A DNA stretch of 64,000 bases from Opitutia bacterium (GTDB lineage Bacteria; Verrucomicrobiota; Verrucomicrobiia; Opitutales; Opitutaceae). Made by a program: the position numbers and the translations under genes. The stretch covers positions 62,001 through 126,000 of the forward strand of contig JACPIT010000006.1 of the NCBI GenBank assembly GCA_016187945.1, written 5' to 3'. A model generated the notes under the pieces. It had not been told where the DNA came from. It worked only from the letters and a program-made list of their open reading frames with translations, and ran no database searches. Positions within the stretch are counted from its first letter, which is position 1; each line of letters starts with the position of its first letter. Positions 1 through 8,209 of this stretch are shown piece by piece.

Positions 1-372
1 GCCGGCGACACCTACGCCTACGACGTCGCCAACATGGCCACGCAACACGAGCGCGAGAGCCGCGCCGCCGACCGCATTTTCGGCCTGCTCCCGCCCGACC
101 AAACCGCGGAGTTCCGCGCCCTCTGGGACGAATTCGAGGCCAAGGAGACGCCCGAGGCGAAATTCGCCGCGACGTGCGACCGCTTCCACCCGATGCTCCT
201 GAACTGCCTCACCGGCGGCGAGCGCTGGAAACACCACGGCGTCACTTACGACAAAGTCATCGCCCGCAACCAACACGCCCGCGAAGGCTCGACGGCCCTG
301 TGGGCCTATGCGCTGAAGATGCTCGACGACGCCGTGGCGAACGGCGCGCTGGGCAAGGGCGACTGCGACTGA
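1..372 (+). CDS. HD-domain hydrolase, C-terminal part (5' end outside window)
   Basis: The frame is open from the first base, so the gene begins upstream of the window. The visible 123 residues look like the C-terminal half of the YfbR/HDDC2-type HD hydrolases, metal-dependent phosphohydrolases that act on nucleoside monophosphates. The GDTYAYD stretch near residue 2 is the part that normally follows the catalytic HD pair, and a DEFEAKETPEAKFA helix follows it, as in this family. The HD motif itself lies upstream and cannot be checked. A second HD protein of the same broad type, with a closely similar EYNAAATPEAKF helix, lies at 51090-51674, so the genome has at least two paralogues. Confidence 0.75.
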   Translation, partial: AGDTYAYDVANMATQHERESRAADRIFGLLPPDQTAEFRALWDEFEAKETPEAKFAATCDRFHPMLLNCLTGGERWKHHGVTYDKVIARNQHAREGSTALWAYALKMLDDAVANGALGKGDCD

Positions 373-459
373 CGCTCACGCTTGCCCGATGCTCGCGCCC
401 TGCTGTGGCGCCACCGCTGTCATACCAATCGCCCCGAGCGATTGCACGACGGCACCACG

Positions 460-528
460 CAGGTAGGGCGGGACCGCTGGGCCCGCCGCGCACGCATTTC
501 GGCGCGCCCAGCGGTCGCGCCCTACCTG
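460..528. repeat. Intergenic palindrome, family R3
   Basis: Long imperfect inverted repeat whose left arm begins GTAGGGCGGGACCGCTGGGC and whose right arm ends in GCGCCCTACCTG. Related copies lie near 51678 and 53271. It fills most of the 293-base gap between the HD gene and the next CDS; I see nothing else in that gap. It could fold as an RNA hairpin downstream of the HD gene. Confidence 0.8.
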
Positions 529-665
529 CCGAAAAGCGCGCTCGTCTGGCGACTGCATTCCTTCGTCAGGAAATCGTAGCGCTCCGCTTCGAGTTCGCGC
601 CACCGCGCGACGGAGCGCGACCGCTCCCGCTCGCCATCGGAAATTCTCCACTCGTCAGGTTCGGG

Positions 666-1220
666 ATGCTTCCACCGGCAGGCAGGTTGCTTCGGCCCTG
701 GCGATCGGTTTCGCTCGTCGCCGTGACTACCGCGCAGCTAGCTCCCGCCATACTCATCCCGCTCGTCGCCTGGCGCGTCTACGTCCGCGCGCGGCGCAAC
801 ATCGGTCGCCAGCCGTTCCGCCGCGGCCGTCTCCTCGCACGCGTCGTCGTCTACTCGGTGCTCGCCACGCTAATCGCCGTGTTCGCCGCGCGACATCTGC
901 CGTCGCTCGAAGCCGAACTCAGCGGCCTCGCCGGCGGCGCGCTGCTCGCCGTGGCCGGGCTCAGACTCACGCGCTGGGAGATGACGCCCGAGGGAAATTT
1001 CTACACGCCCAACGCGTTTCTCGGCATCGGCCTGACGCTGCTGTTCGTCGGGCGCATCGTGTATCGCTTCACGGCGTTGTTCGCGGTCCCGTCCGCCGCT
1101 GGTCCGGGCGCGCCGCAGCTTTTCCAAAATCCGCTCACGCTCGCGATCTTCGGCGTCACCGTCGGCTACTACATCGCCTACACCGCCGGCGTGCTCGCGC
1201 GCGGCCGCCGCGTGGCCTGA
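666..1220 (+). CDS. Small multi-spanning membrane protein, DUF1453-like
   Basis: A 184-residue protein from the ATG at 666; an in-frame GTG at 723 would give a start just before the first hydrophobic segment and is equally plausible. About four to five membrane segments are visible. The first ends in an Arg-rich patch (RVYVRARRNIGRQPF) followed by an R-x-x-R-L block, and the centre has GNFYTPNAFLGIGLTLLF with a conserved-looking GRIVYRF. This layout resembles DUF1453/CcdC-like membrane proteins of unknown function, but the family assignment is from memory of its pattern. The frame stays open far upstream to 174, but that part overlaps the HD gene and palindrome R3 and reads as noise. Confidence 0.55.
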   Translation: MLPPAGRLLRPWRSVSLVAVTTAQLAPAILIPLVAWRVYVRARRNIGRQPFRRGRLLARVVVYSVLATLIAVFAARHLPSLEAELSGLAGGALLAVAGLRLTRWEMTPEGNFYTPNAFLGIGLTLLFVGRIVYRFTALFAVPSAAGPGAPQLFQNPLTLAIFGVTVGYYIAYTAGVLARGRRVA

Positions 1221-1224
1221 TGCC

Positions 1225-2499
1225 TCACCACGTGCCGCTCAGGCCGACCGAGCAGAGCGTGCGCGTGTAGGCGCGACCGGGCGTGATGGGCAGCAGTCCT
1301 TCGCCGGTCTCGCGCACGAGCGACGCGTCGAGCGTCACCCTCTTGTTCCAGCGAAACTCCGCCGCGCACGTCGTCGTGCGGATTTGGTCGTGCCATGGCT
1401 TCGTGCCCGGATAGGCATCGCGGTGATTGTCGGCGTCGGCGAATTTCTCCGCCACCCGCGCAGACCAGCGCTCGCCGAGCTTCCGCTTCCAGCCGAGCTC
1501 CCACGTCGAGTCCTCGTAAACGCCGCGCCCGCTCGATGCCGGCCAGAGCCGGTGCAAACCGGTCAGCGATACCGCGTCCGCGGCATCCGGCGTCCACCCG
1601 AGCGTCGCCTCGACGTATGGCGCGGAGCGATGCCGCCCGAGCGCAGCCGGTTCGGCGGCGGTGAAGCTCCGGAAATCCGGCCCTCCGCGCAGATCGATTT
1701 TCCAATGCGGGGTCAGCTTGCCCTCGATGCCGGCCAGCACGCGCACGAGATCGCTCGTCGAGTTCAGCGCGAGACTCGGCGGCCGATCCGCTTGCCGCTG
1801 CCGCCCAGCGCGCGCACCGAGAACCCACGCAACACCCGGTCTGATCTCCCGCGCGAATTCCGCGCCGGCCGTGTATTCGCCGCGATCGACGTAGGACGCG
1901 CAACCGCTCGCGAACCCGGTGTGGAAATCCTGATCGATTCCCGCCGCGAGCAAGCGCCACCAGCCGCCTGGCCGGGCCACCGTCACTCGCGCCGCGCCGC
2001 GAACGATCGTTTGCGCGCGGCGCGCGCGCACCGGCTCGCCGCCGATGGCCGGACCGCCGCCCACGACATTGTAGAGCGGCGCGAGATGTTCGCCGTTCGT
2101 CCAGAGCGCGTTCACCGACGCGTCCCACGCCGCCGCGCCCTGTGCGCCCGCGAGCGAGGCGCGCACGCGATGGTCGTCGTGGTTTTCCGTGGCATGCCCG
2201 GCGAAACGAAAAATCTCCGCCCGGTAGCCGAGCTCGAATTTTCCGGCTCCCGCCGCGACGCCGCCGCACGCAGCGCCCGCCGCGACACTCTGCACCCACG
2301 ACTCCTCCCGCGCGGGAGCGGTCGTCACGGCGCCCGCGACGAGCGGGCCGCCGTCCTGCAGAAAGATGTTCGAGTCGAACGTCACGCGCGCGGCCGCGTC
2401 GACGTGCACGGTCGTTTTCGGCGCACCGGACGTCGCGAGCGCGACGGGCGCCAGCAGCGCGGCGAGCGGACAAAATAAAATGGGCGAGCGAATTGCCAT
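1225..2499 (-). CDS. Outer-membrane beta-barrel protein
   Basis: A 424-residue secreted protein. The N-terminus is a signal peptide (MAIRSPILFCPLAALLAPVALA). The mature part opens with VDAAARVTFDSNIFLQDGG, the strand-turn pattern with a Phe-Asp-Ser-Asn-Ile core typical of BBP2-type beta-barrels found next to capsule or exopolysaccharide genes. The rest alternates polar and hydrophobic residues in short strands, and the chain ends in Trp, as outer-membrane barrels usually end in an aromatic residue. It is convergent with the preceding membrane-protein gene (4 bases between stops) and divergent from the AspT-like exchanger. No polysaccharide genes sit beside it, so its substrate cannot be inferred. 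Confidence 0.7.
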   Translation of the reverse strand: MAIRSPILFCPLAALLAPVALATSGAPKTTVHVDAAARVTFDSNIFLQDGGPLVAGAVTTAPAREESWVQSVAAGAACGGVAAGAGKFELGYRAEIFRFAGHATENHDDHRVRASLAGAQGAAAWDASVNALWTNGEHLAPLYNVVGGGPAIGGEPVRARRAQTIVRGAARVTVARPGGWWRLLAAGIDQDFHTGFASGCASYVDRGEYTAGAEFAREIRPGVAWVLGARAGRQRQADRPPSLALNSTSDLVRVLAGIEGKLTPHWKIDLRGGPDFRSFTAAEPAALGRHRSAPYVEATLGWTPDAADAVSLTGLHRLWPASSGRGVYEDSTWELGWKRKLGERWSARVAEKFADADNHRDAYPGTKPWHDQIRTTTCAAEFRWNKRVTLDASLVRETGEGLLPITPGRAYTRTLCSVGLSGTW

Positions 2500-2565
2500 G
2501 CCCGCACGTTAGCGCGCCGGCGGCGGGCGCGCGGCGCAGCGATTGGCGAGCGCCGCGCAATTCTT

Positions 2566-2603
2566 TGCGATGACACTATTCCGTTCGTGTCCTGCGATGA
2601 CAC
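2566..2603. promoter_or_regulatory. Direct repeat TGCGATGACAC in a divergent intergenic region
   Basis: The 11-mer TGCGATGACAC occurs at 2566-2576 and again at 2593-2603, start-to-start spacing 27 bases, between the start codons of the barrel gene and the exchanger gene. The position suits an operator or activator site for one or both genes. No protein that binds it can be named. Confidence 0.3.
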
Positions 2604-2679
2604 AGTTGCGCGCGCCAACGATTGGGTTTGGCCAAAAACTGCACAGGCCGATGTCGCCGCGCTCGCTAGCCTCCGCAAT

Positions 2680-4362
2680 GTGGAAACACTGACCTCACTT
2701 CTCACTCAAGAATCGGTGGCGCGGACCGTGATCTTGCTCGCCGCGGCGGGCGCATCCGGCACGGCGCTTGGAAAACTGAAAGTGCGCGGCGTCGGCCTCG
2801 GGGTGGCCGGCGTGCTCTTCGCGGGACTGGTGCTCGGGCACCTCAAGCTCGCGCCCAATCACGAGGTGTTGGACTTCGTGCGCGAGTTCGGCCTGATCCT
2901 TTTCGTCTACACGCTCGGCCTGCAAATCGGCCCCGGCTTCTACTCGTCGCTCAAGGAGCGCGGGCTGGCGCTGAACGCGTTCGCGGCGAGCATCGTCCTC
3001 GGCGGCGCGGCGATCGCTGCGACGTTGATCTTCCTGCGTATCGTGCCGCTCCCCGCGGGCGTCGGCCTGCTTTCCGGCGCGACGACCAACACGCCTTCGC
3101 TCGCCGCGGCGGGCGAGGCGTTCAAGCAAATGGGCGCCGCGCCGGACGCGACGGCCATCCAGGGCCTCGCTTACGCGGTCGCATATCCGTTCGGCATCCT
3201 CGGCATCATCATCGCGATGGTGCTCGTGCGAAAAATTTTCCGCGTCGACGTCGCCCGCGAGGTGCGTGCGGCCGAGGAATCGCTGCGCCCGTCCGCACCG
3301 CCGCCGACGGGACGCAGCCTCGAGGTGCGCAACGCCAATCTCGTCGGCCGGCGCATCGACGCGATCCCGAGCCTGCGCGGATCGCGCGTCGTCGTTTCGC
3401 GTTTTTCACGCAGCGGCGTCGTCGATGTCGCGCGCCCGGAAACCGAGCTCGCGCTCGGTGACGTGCTGCACGTCGTCGGCCCCGAGGAGGAAGTCGATGC
3501 CTTGCGCGTGGTCGTCGGCGCCGAGGCCGGTGTCGATCTGAAATCTCTGCCCGGCCGCGTCACGAATCGCCGCTTGCTCGTCACGAAGGTCGCCGTGCTC
3601 GGCAAACCGATCGGCGATCTCGACGTGCTCGCGCAACACAGCGTCGTCATCACGCGCGTCACGCGCAACGGCCTGGAGTTTTCGCCGGCCGCGGGCTTCA
3701 AGGTGCAGTTCGGCGACATCCTCATGGCCGTCGGCGAGGAGCCGGGCATCGACGCGGTCGCGGCAGTCGTCGGCAACTCGACCAAGGCGCTCGATCACCC
3801 GCACCCGATCCCGTTCTTTCTCGGTATCGTGCTCGGCGTCGTGGTGGGCTCGATCCCGCTCGCGATCCCCGGCCTGCCCGCCGCCGTGAAGCTCGGCCTC
3901 GCCGGCGGTCCGCTCGTCGTGGCGATCGCGCTCTCGCGCATCGCGAACACCGGCTCGCTCGTCTGGCACCTGCCGCCGAGCGCGAACTTCATGCTGCGCG
4001 AGATGGGCATCACGCTCTTCCTCGCCGCCGTCGGCATGAAATCCGGCGAACGCTTCGTGAGCGTCCTGCTCGGCGGCGACGGACTCGCCTGGCTCGGCCT
4101 CGGCGCCGCGATCACGATCGTGCCGCTGCTGATCGTCGGCTTCGTCGCGCGCGCGTGGAAGAAAATCAATTACGCCGAACTCTGCGGCCTGCTCGCCGGC
4201 TCGATGACCGATCCGCCCGCGCTGGCGTTCTCGCAGCAATCCACCGGCAGCGACGCGCCAGCCGTGGCCTACGCCGCGGTCTATCCGCTGGTGATGTTGT
4301 TGCGCGTGTTCACGGCGCAGTTGCTGGTCTTCCTGCTCTGGCGCGTGGCGAGCGGAGCGTAG
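2680..4362 (+). CDS. AspT/YidE-type exchanger with two RCK_C domains
   Basis: A 560-residue inner-membrane protein of the aspartate:alanine antiporter (AspT/YidE/YbjL) family. It has two hydrophobic halves of about five to six helices each, roughly residues 10-190 and 395-560, flanking two regulatory RCK_C (TrkA-C) domains at about 210-280 and 290-370. Family members exchange small carboxylates or amino acids; the substrate here is unknown. The half-repeats carry the expected motifs FVYTLGLQIGPGF and FLAAVGMKSGERF, and GATTNTPSLAAA is matched by GSMTDPPALAF in the second half. I chose the GTG at 2680 because family members begin close to the LTSLLTQESVAR segment; a GTG at 2587 would add 31 residues without obvious function. 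Confidence 0.85.
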   Translation: METLTSLLTQESVARTVILLAAAGASGTALGKLKVRGVGLGVAGVLFAGLVLGHLKLAPNHEVLDFVREFGLILFVYTLGLQIGPGFYSSLKERGLALNAFAASIVLGGAAIAATLIFLRIVPLPAGVGLLSGATTNTPSLAAAGEAFKQMGAAPDATAIQGLAYAVAYPFGILGIIIAMVLVRKIFRVDVAREVRAAEESLRPSAPPPTGRSLEVRNANLVGRRIDAIPSLRGSRVVVSRFSRSGVVDVARPETELALGDVLHVVGPEEEVDALRVVVGAEAGVDLKSLPGRVTNRRLLVTKVAVLGKPIGDLDVLAQHSVVITRVTRNGLEFSPAAGFKVQFGDILMAVGEEPGIDAVAAVVGNSTKALDHPHPIPFFLGIVLGVVVGSIPLAIPGLPAAVKLGLAGGPLVVAIALSRIANTGSLVWHLPPSANFMLREMGITLFLAAVGMKSGERFVSVLLGGDGLAWLGLGAAITIVPLLIVGFVARAWKKINYAELCGLLAGSMTDPPALAFSQQSTGSDAPAVAYAAVYPLVMLLRVFTAQLLVFLLWRVASGA

Positions 4363-4381
4363 GTTGCGAGCGGGGGCCGGT

Positions 4382-4458
4382 TGCAGGAGCGGCTTTACGC
4401 CGCGATTGGTCCGCCGCGCATGCCGCGTTCGGATCGCGGCGTAAAGCCGCTCCTACAG
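4382..4458. repeat. Intergenic palindrome, family R1
   Basis: Inverted repeat with left arm AGGAGCGGCTTTACGCCGCG and a nearly perfect complementary right arm, separated by a variable loop of about 25 bases. Other copies are at 17994-18072, 29210-29289 and 42255-42333. It lies between the 3' ends of two convergent genes and may serve as a bidirectional transcript end, but it has no T-run. Confidence 0.85.
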
Positions 4459-4520
4459 TTCACGCGAGCGATGGTTCGAGGTAGCGCGGCACGGCCGTCG
4501 AGCCATCTCGCGGCAAAGCC

Positions 4521-5792
4521 TCAGCTCAAATCCCGGAACGACCCGAACTCCGGGTCGAACAGCCGGCGATACGTGCGCACGATCATGCCGTCGGTGAGTC
4601 CGGCGAGGTAGTCGCAGATGCGGCGCGCTTTCGCGTCGAGCGTCTTCTCGGCATTGATCAGGCGGCTGACGTTCGGCGGCAGGATGTGGATCACGCGCTC
4701 GCTGCGCTCGGCGTAGTTTTCCCAGATCGCCTTGAACAGGGCGTTGAGAATCACGCGGGCCTTGTGCTCGAGCTGCTCGAGCTGCGGACTCTCGAAGATG
4801 ATGTCGTTCGCCATCTTTTTGAAGAACGCGGCTTCGTTCAACGCAGCCTGGTCGACGACGAGCTCGAACGCGTAGCGGTTCGTCTTCGCCGACATGAAAT
4901 TCTCGCGCTCCTTCAAGCGGCAGGCCTGGATGAACGCGCCGATCTTTTTCGAGAACGTATTTTCGAGTTTGTCGCCGCGGATCGCGTCGAAAAGGGAGTC
5001 CATGTTCCGCTGCTCGTCGACGCCGATCTTCTCGCCGGCGCCCCAGCGTTCCACGCGCTCGATCGTGAGGAAGCCCGCGCGCACGCCGTCGACGATGTCG
5101 TTGAGCGAGTAGGCCGCGTCGTCCGCCCAGTCCATGATCTGGCATTCGACGCTCTTGAAATCGTTCAGCGCATTGCCGCGCAGCAGCGGCCCGGGAATGC
5201 GGGCGTCGCCGAACACCCAGTCGCGGATCGGCGCCTGCGAATCGTAGATGAAGTGGTTGATCGGCGGAGTCGCGAACTCCGTGTAGAGTTTCTTGTATTT
5301 CAGGATGCCGTCGAGGATCGCGCGTGTCGGCTGCATGCCGCGCACGCCGCTCTCGTTCTGGTAGATCGTCTCGCAGAGGAGGTGGAGCGTCTGCGCGTTG
5401 CCTTCGAAGCCGCCGCGGCGCTTCATCAACTCCTGCAACGTCCGCTCGCCGCTGTGGCCGAACGGCGGGTGCCCCATGTCGTGCGCGAGGCAGCTCGCCT
5501 CGACGAGATCCGAGTCGATGTAGAAATCGTCCTTCAACGGCGCGCCGCGACTGCGCAGGTAGTGGCAGATCGAGCGGCCGATCTGCGCGACCTCCATCGA
5601 GTGCGTGAGGCGCGTGCGGTAGAAATCGTATTCGCCGCTCAGGAAAACCTGCGTCTTCGACTGCAGTTTCCGGAACGCGTGCGCGTGGATGATGCGGTCG
5701 CGATCGATCTGGAACGGGCTGCGGTAATCGGGCTTCCGGCCCCCGCTCCACTCCTGCACGTCGAAGGCGTTGTAGAATCGATTTTGCGGCAC
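4521..5792 (-). CDS. dgt: Deoxyguanosinetriphosphate triphosphohydrolase
   Basis: A 423-residue dGTPase-type HD enzyme that cleaves dNTPs to nucleoside and tripolyphosphate, controlling the dNTP pool. The motifs are clear: FRKLQSKTQVF near the N-terminus, RLTHSMEVAQIGRSI with the first metal-binding His, CLAHDMGHPPFGHSGE with the HD pair, and QIMDWADDAAYSLNDI with the later Asp. The C-terminal part with a pocket-forming R-Y-F-E type helix is present. The open frame extends upstream to 5963, but that would overlap the divergent peptidase gene that starts at 5918. The GTG at 5792, giving VPQNRFYNAFD, matches where the family begins. Confidence 0.9.
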   Translation of the reverse strand: MPQNRFYNAFDVQEWSGGRKPDYRSPFQIDRDRIIHAHAFRKLQSKTQVFLSGEYDFYRTRLTHSMEVAQIGRSICHYLRSRGAPLKDDFYIDSDLVEASCLAHDMGHPPFGHSGERTLQELMKRRGGFEGNAQTLHLLCETIYQNESGVRGMQPTRAILDGILKYKKLYTEFATPPINHFIYDSQAPIRDWVFGDARIPGPLLRGNALNDFKSVECQIMDWADDAAYSLNDIVDGVRAGFLTIERVERWGAGEKIGVDEQRNMDSLFDAIRGDKLENTFSKKIGAFIQACRLKERENFMSAKTNRYAFELVVDQAALNEAAFFKKMANDIIFESPQLEQLEHKARVILNALFKAIWENYAERSERVIHILPPNVSRLINAEKTLDAKARRICDYLAGLTDGMIVRTYRRLFDPEFGSFRDLS

Positions 5793-5917
5793 AGCGCTGT
5801 TCGTCCCGGAAACGCCGCAGGCCCGCAACGCCAAAACGACCGCCGCAGGCGGCGAAAGCTCCAGACTCCCGGGCGAAATACCTTCGACTACCGCGGCCGC
5901 CTTCGCACCTTGCTGCC

Positions 5918-8191
5918 ATGCCACGCCTGACCCTGCCCCGACTGCTGCTCGCGGCCGCCGCACTCGCGTTCGTCGCGACCGCGGCCGCGCTTCGCGCCGC
6001 CGACGCGCCCGCCAAGACGCTCATCCAAGCGACCGACCTCCTGAAGCTGAAACAACTCGAGGCCCCCGCCCTCTCGCCCGACGGCAAATGGGTCGTCTAC
6101 GTCGTGCGCTCGATCGAACCGAAACCCGACACGAAGGACGACTGGACTTACCACACGAACCTCTGGCTCGCGCCCACGGACCGCAGCAGCCCGCCGCGTC
6201 AGCTCACGCGCGGCACCAGCGCGACCGCACCCGCGTGGAGCCCGCGCGGCGACCGCATCGCCTTCGTCCGCAGTCCCGGCGAAAAAGAGAAACCGCAGAT
6301 CTACGTAATTCCCTTCGACGGCGGCGAAGCGGCGCCGCTCACCAAAATCGAAACCGGCGCCACCGCGCCGCGCTGGTCGCCGGACGGCACGAAAATTTTG
6401 TTCACCTCCTCGCTGAACTACGCGCAGGCGCGCGCCGTGCTCGAGAAAGCCGGCGCGGACGCGAAGCCCGCCTGGCCGCTCGAACGCCCCGGCCGCACCG
6501 CGAACGACACGAAAAACTACGCCTCCGCCAAGAAAACCCCGCCCGCCGACAAAAGCGCCGCTCCCGAGAAAACGGACGCCGACCTGTCCGTCGTGGCGCT
6601 GGCGAAGGCGGACGGCTCGCTCCAAGATCGCCGCGAGTGGCTCGCGAAAAACGAAGCCGACGGCAACCCGCGCGTGCTCGCGCGCCTGAATTTCCTCTCC
6701 GAATCCGACATCAACGCCGAACAGGCCTTCGTGCACGTCTTCGTGCAGGAAGCGCGCGACGGCGTCGAGGCGAAGGATCTCACGCTCGGCTTCGTCAGCT
6801 ACAGCGGCGCCGAGTGGATGACGGACGGCAAGGCGATCGTCTGCGCCGCCGCGGGCGATCCGGACACGCACCCCGACCGCGTGCTCACCGCGAGCCTCTA
6901 CCTCGTCGACGCCGCGGGCGGCGGCGCGCGCGAGTTCCTGAAAATGCCGGACCACGCCACGCTCGCGCCGCAACCTTCGCCCGACGGCAAGTGGGTCGCC
7001 TTCACCGTCACGCGCGGCCAGTTGTTCGGCTACGAGCAGTCCGCCGTCGGCGTCGTCGCCGCGAGCGGCGGCGAGCCGCGCGTGCTTACGGCGAAACTCG
7101 ACCGCAGCGCCGGCAACCTGAAGTGGTCGCCCGACAGCCAGAGCATCTATTTCGTCGCGCCGACCAACGGCGGATTTCCGCTCTACCGGGTCGCGCTCGA
7201 TGGCGGCGACGCCGAGCAGGTGACACCCTTTCTCGTTTTTGGCGTCCGCGACTACGACGTCGGCGAAACGGGTTTCGTGCAGGTTCTCACGAAACCTGAA
7301 AATCCGTCGGAACTCTACACCAGCGTGAACCGCAAACTCGGCTACAACGCGCTCACCACCCACAACTCCTCCTGGATCGACGCGCGTCAGCTCTCCGCCA
7401 TCGAAGCCCACGCGCTCACGAACGACAAAGGCCAGACCGTCGACTACTGGACGTTGAAGCCGACGACGCTCGCCGCCGGGAAAAAATACCCGCTGCTCCT
7501 CGAAATCCACGGCGGCCCGGCCGCGATGTGGGGCCCCGGCGAAGACAGCATGTGGTTCGAGTTTCAGTTCTTCGCCGCACGCGGCTACGCGGTCGTGTTC
7601 GCCAATCCGCGCGGCTCCGGCGGCTACGGGCGGGAATTCCAGCGCGCGAACTATCGCGACTGGGGCGCCGGCCCCGCGTCCGACGTGCTCGCCGCCGCGA
7701 GCGAGGCGGCAAAGCAGCCGTTCGTCGACGCGTCGCGGCAGGTCGTCACCGGCGGCTCCTACGGCGGCTATCTCACGGCGTGGATCGTCGGGCACGACCA
7801 CCGCTTCAAGGCCGCCGTCGCGCAGCGCGGCGTCTACGATCTGCTCACGTTCTTCGGCGAGGGCAACGCCTGGCGGCTCGTCCCGCTCGCCTGGGGCGGT
7901 TACCCGTGGGAGCCCGGCCTGCGCGAAATCCTCACCGAGCAATCGCCGCTGACCCATGTCGCCGCCATCAAGACGCCGCTCCTGATCCAGCACGGCGACA
8001 ACGATCGCCGCACCGGCTTCGTGCAAAGCGAGATGCTGCTCAAGAGCCTCAAGGTGCTCGGCCGCGACGTCGAAGAGGTGCGCTACCCGCGCGCGACGCA
8101 CGAGATGAGCCGCAGCGGCGAACCGAAACAGCGCCTCGACAGCCTCGTGCGCTACGAGGAATTTTTCCGCCGCTACCTCGGCGAAAACTGA
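5918..8191 (+). CDS. Secreted S9 family prolyl-oligopeptidase-like serine peptidase
   Basis: A 757-residue protein with a signal peptide (residues 1 to about 27, LLLAAAALAFVATAAALRA). An N-terminal beta-propeller carries WD40-like PD40 repeats (LSPDGKWVVYVV, WSPRGDRIAFVR, WSPDGTKILFTS), which gate the active site in this family. The C-terminal alpha/beta-hydrolase domain has the catalytic Ser614 in GGSYGGY, Asp696 in HGDNDRR and His728 in RATHEM. It most resembles acylaminoacyl/dipeptidyl peptidases of subfamily S9C and probably degrades peptides in the periplasm. A Lys/Pro-rich low-complexity insert lies around residues 200-220. It is convergent with the next gene (18 bases between stops). 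Confidence 0.9.
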   Translation: MPRLTLPRLLLAAAALAFVATAAALRAADAPAKTLIQATDLLKLKQLEAPALSPDGKWVVYVVRSIEPKPDTKDDWTYHTNLWLAPTDRSSPPRQLTRGTSATAPAWSPRGDRIAFVRSPGEKEKPQIYVIPFDGGEAAPLTKIETGATAPRWSPDGTKILFTSSLNYAQARAVLEKAGADAKPAWPLERPGRTANDTKNYASAKKTPPADKSAAPEKTDADLSVVALAKADGSLQDRREWLAKNEADGNPRVLARLNFLSESDINAEQAFVHVFVQEARDGVEAKDLTLGFVSYSGAEWMTDGKAIVCAAAGDPDTHPDRVLTASLYLVDAAGGGAREFLKMPDHATLAPQPSPDGKWVAFTVTRGQLFGYEQSAVGVVAASGGEPRVLTAKLDRSAGNLKWSPDSQSIYFVAPTNGGFPLYRVALDGGDAEQVTPFLVFGVRDYDVGETGFVQVLTKPENPSELYTSVNRKLGYNALTTHNSSWIDARQLSAIEAHALTNDKGQTVDYWTLKPTTLAAGKKYPLLLEIHGGPAAMWGPGEDSMWFEFQFFAARGYAVVFANPRGSGGYGREFQRANYRDWGAGPASDVLAAASEAAKQPFVDASRQVVTGGSYGGYLTAWIVGHDHRFKAAVAQRGVYDLLTFFGEGNAWRLVPLAWGGYPWEPGLREILTEQSPLTHVAAIKTPLLIQHGDNDRRTGFVQSEMLLKSLKVLGRDVEEVRYPRATHEMSRSGEPKQRLDSLVRYEEFFRRYLGEN

Positions 8192-8209
8192 GCCGCGCGG
8201 CGCGATCGC

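Noticed and set aside
174-665. N-terminal extension of the DUF1453-like ORF back to 174
   Set aside because: It overlaps the HD gene and the R3 palindrome and reads as Arg/Pro-rich noise without conserved pattern.
5793-5963. Upstream extension of dgt to 5963
   Set aside because: It would overlap the divergent peptidase gene start, and the added residues do not resemble dGTPases.
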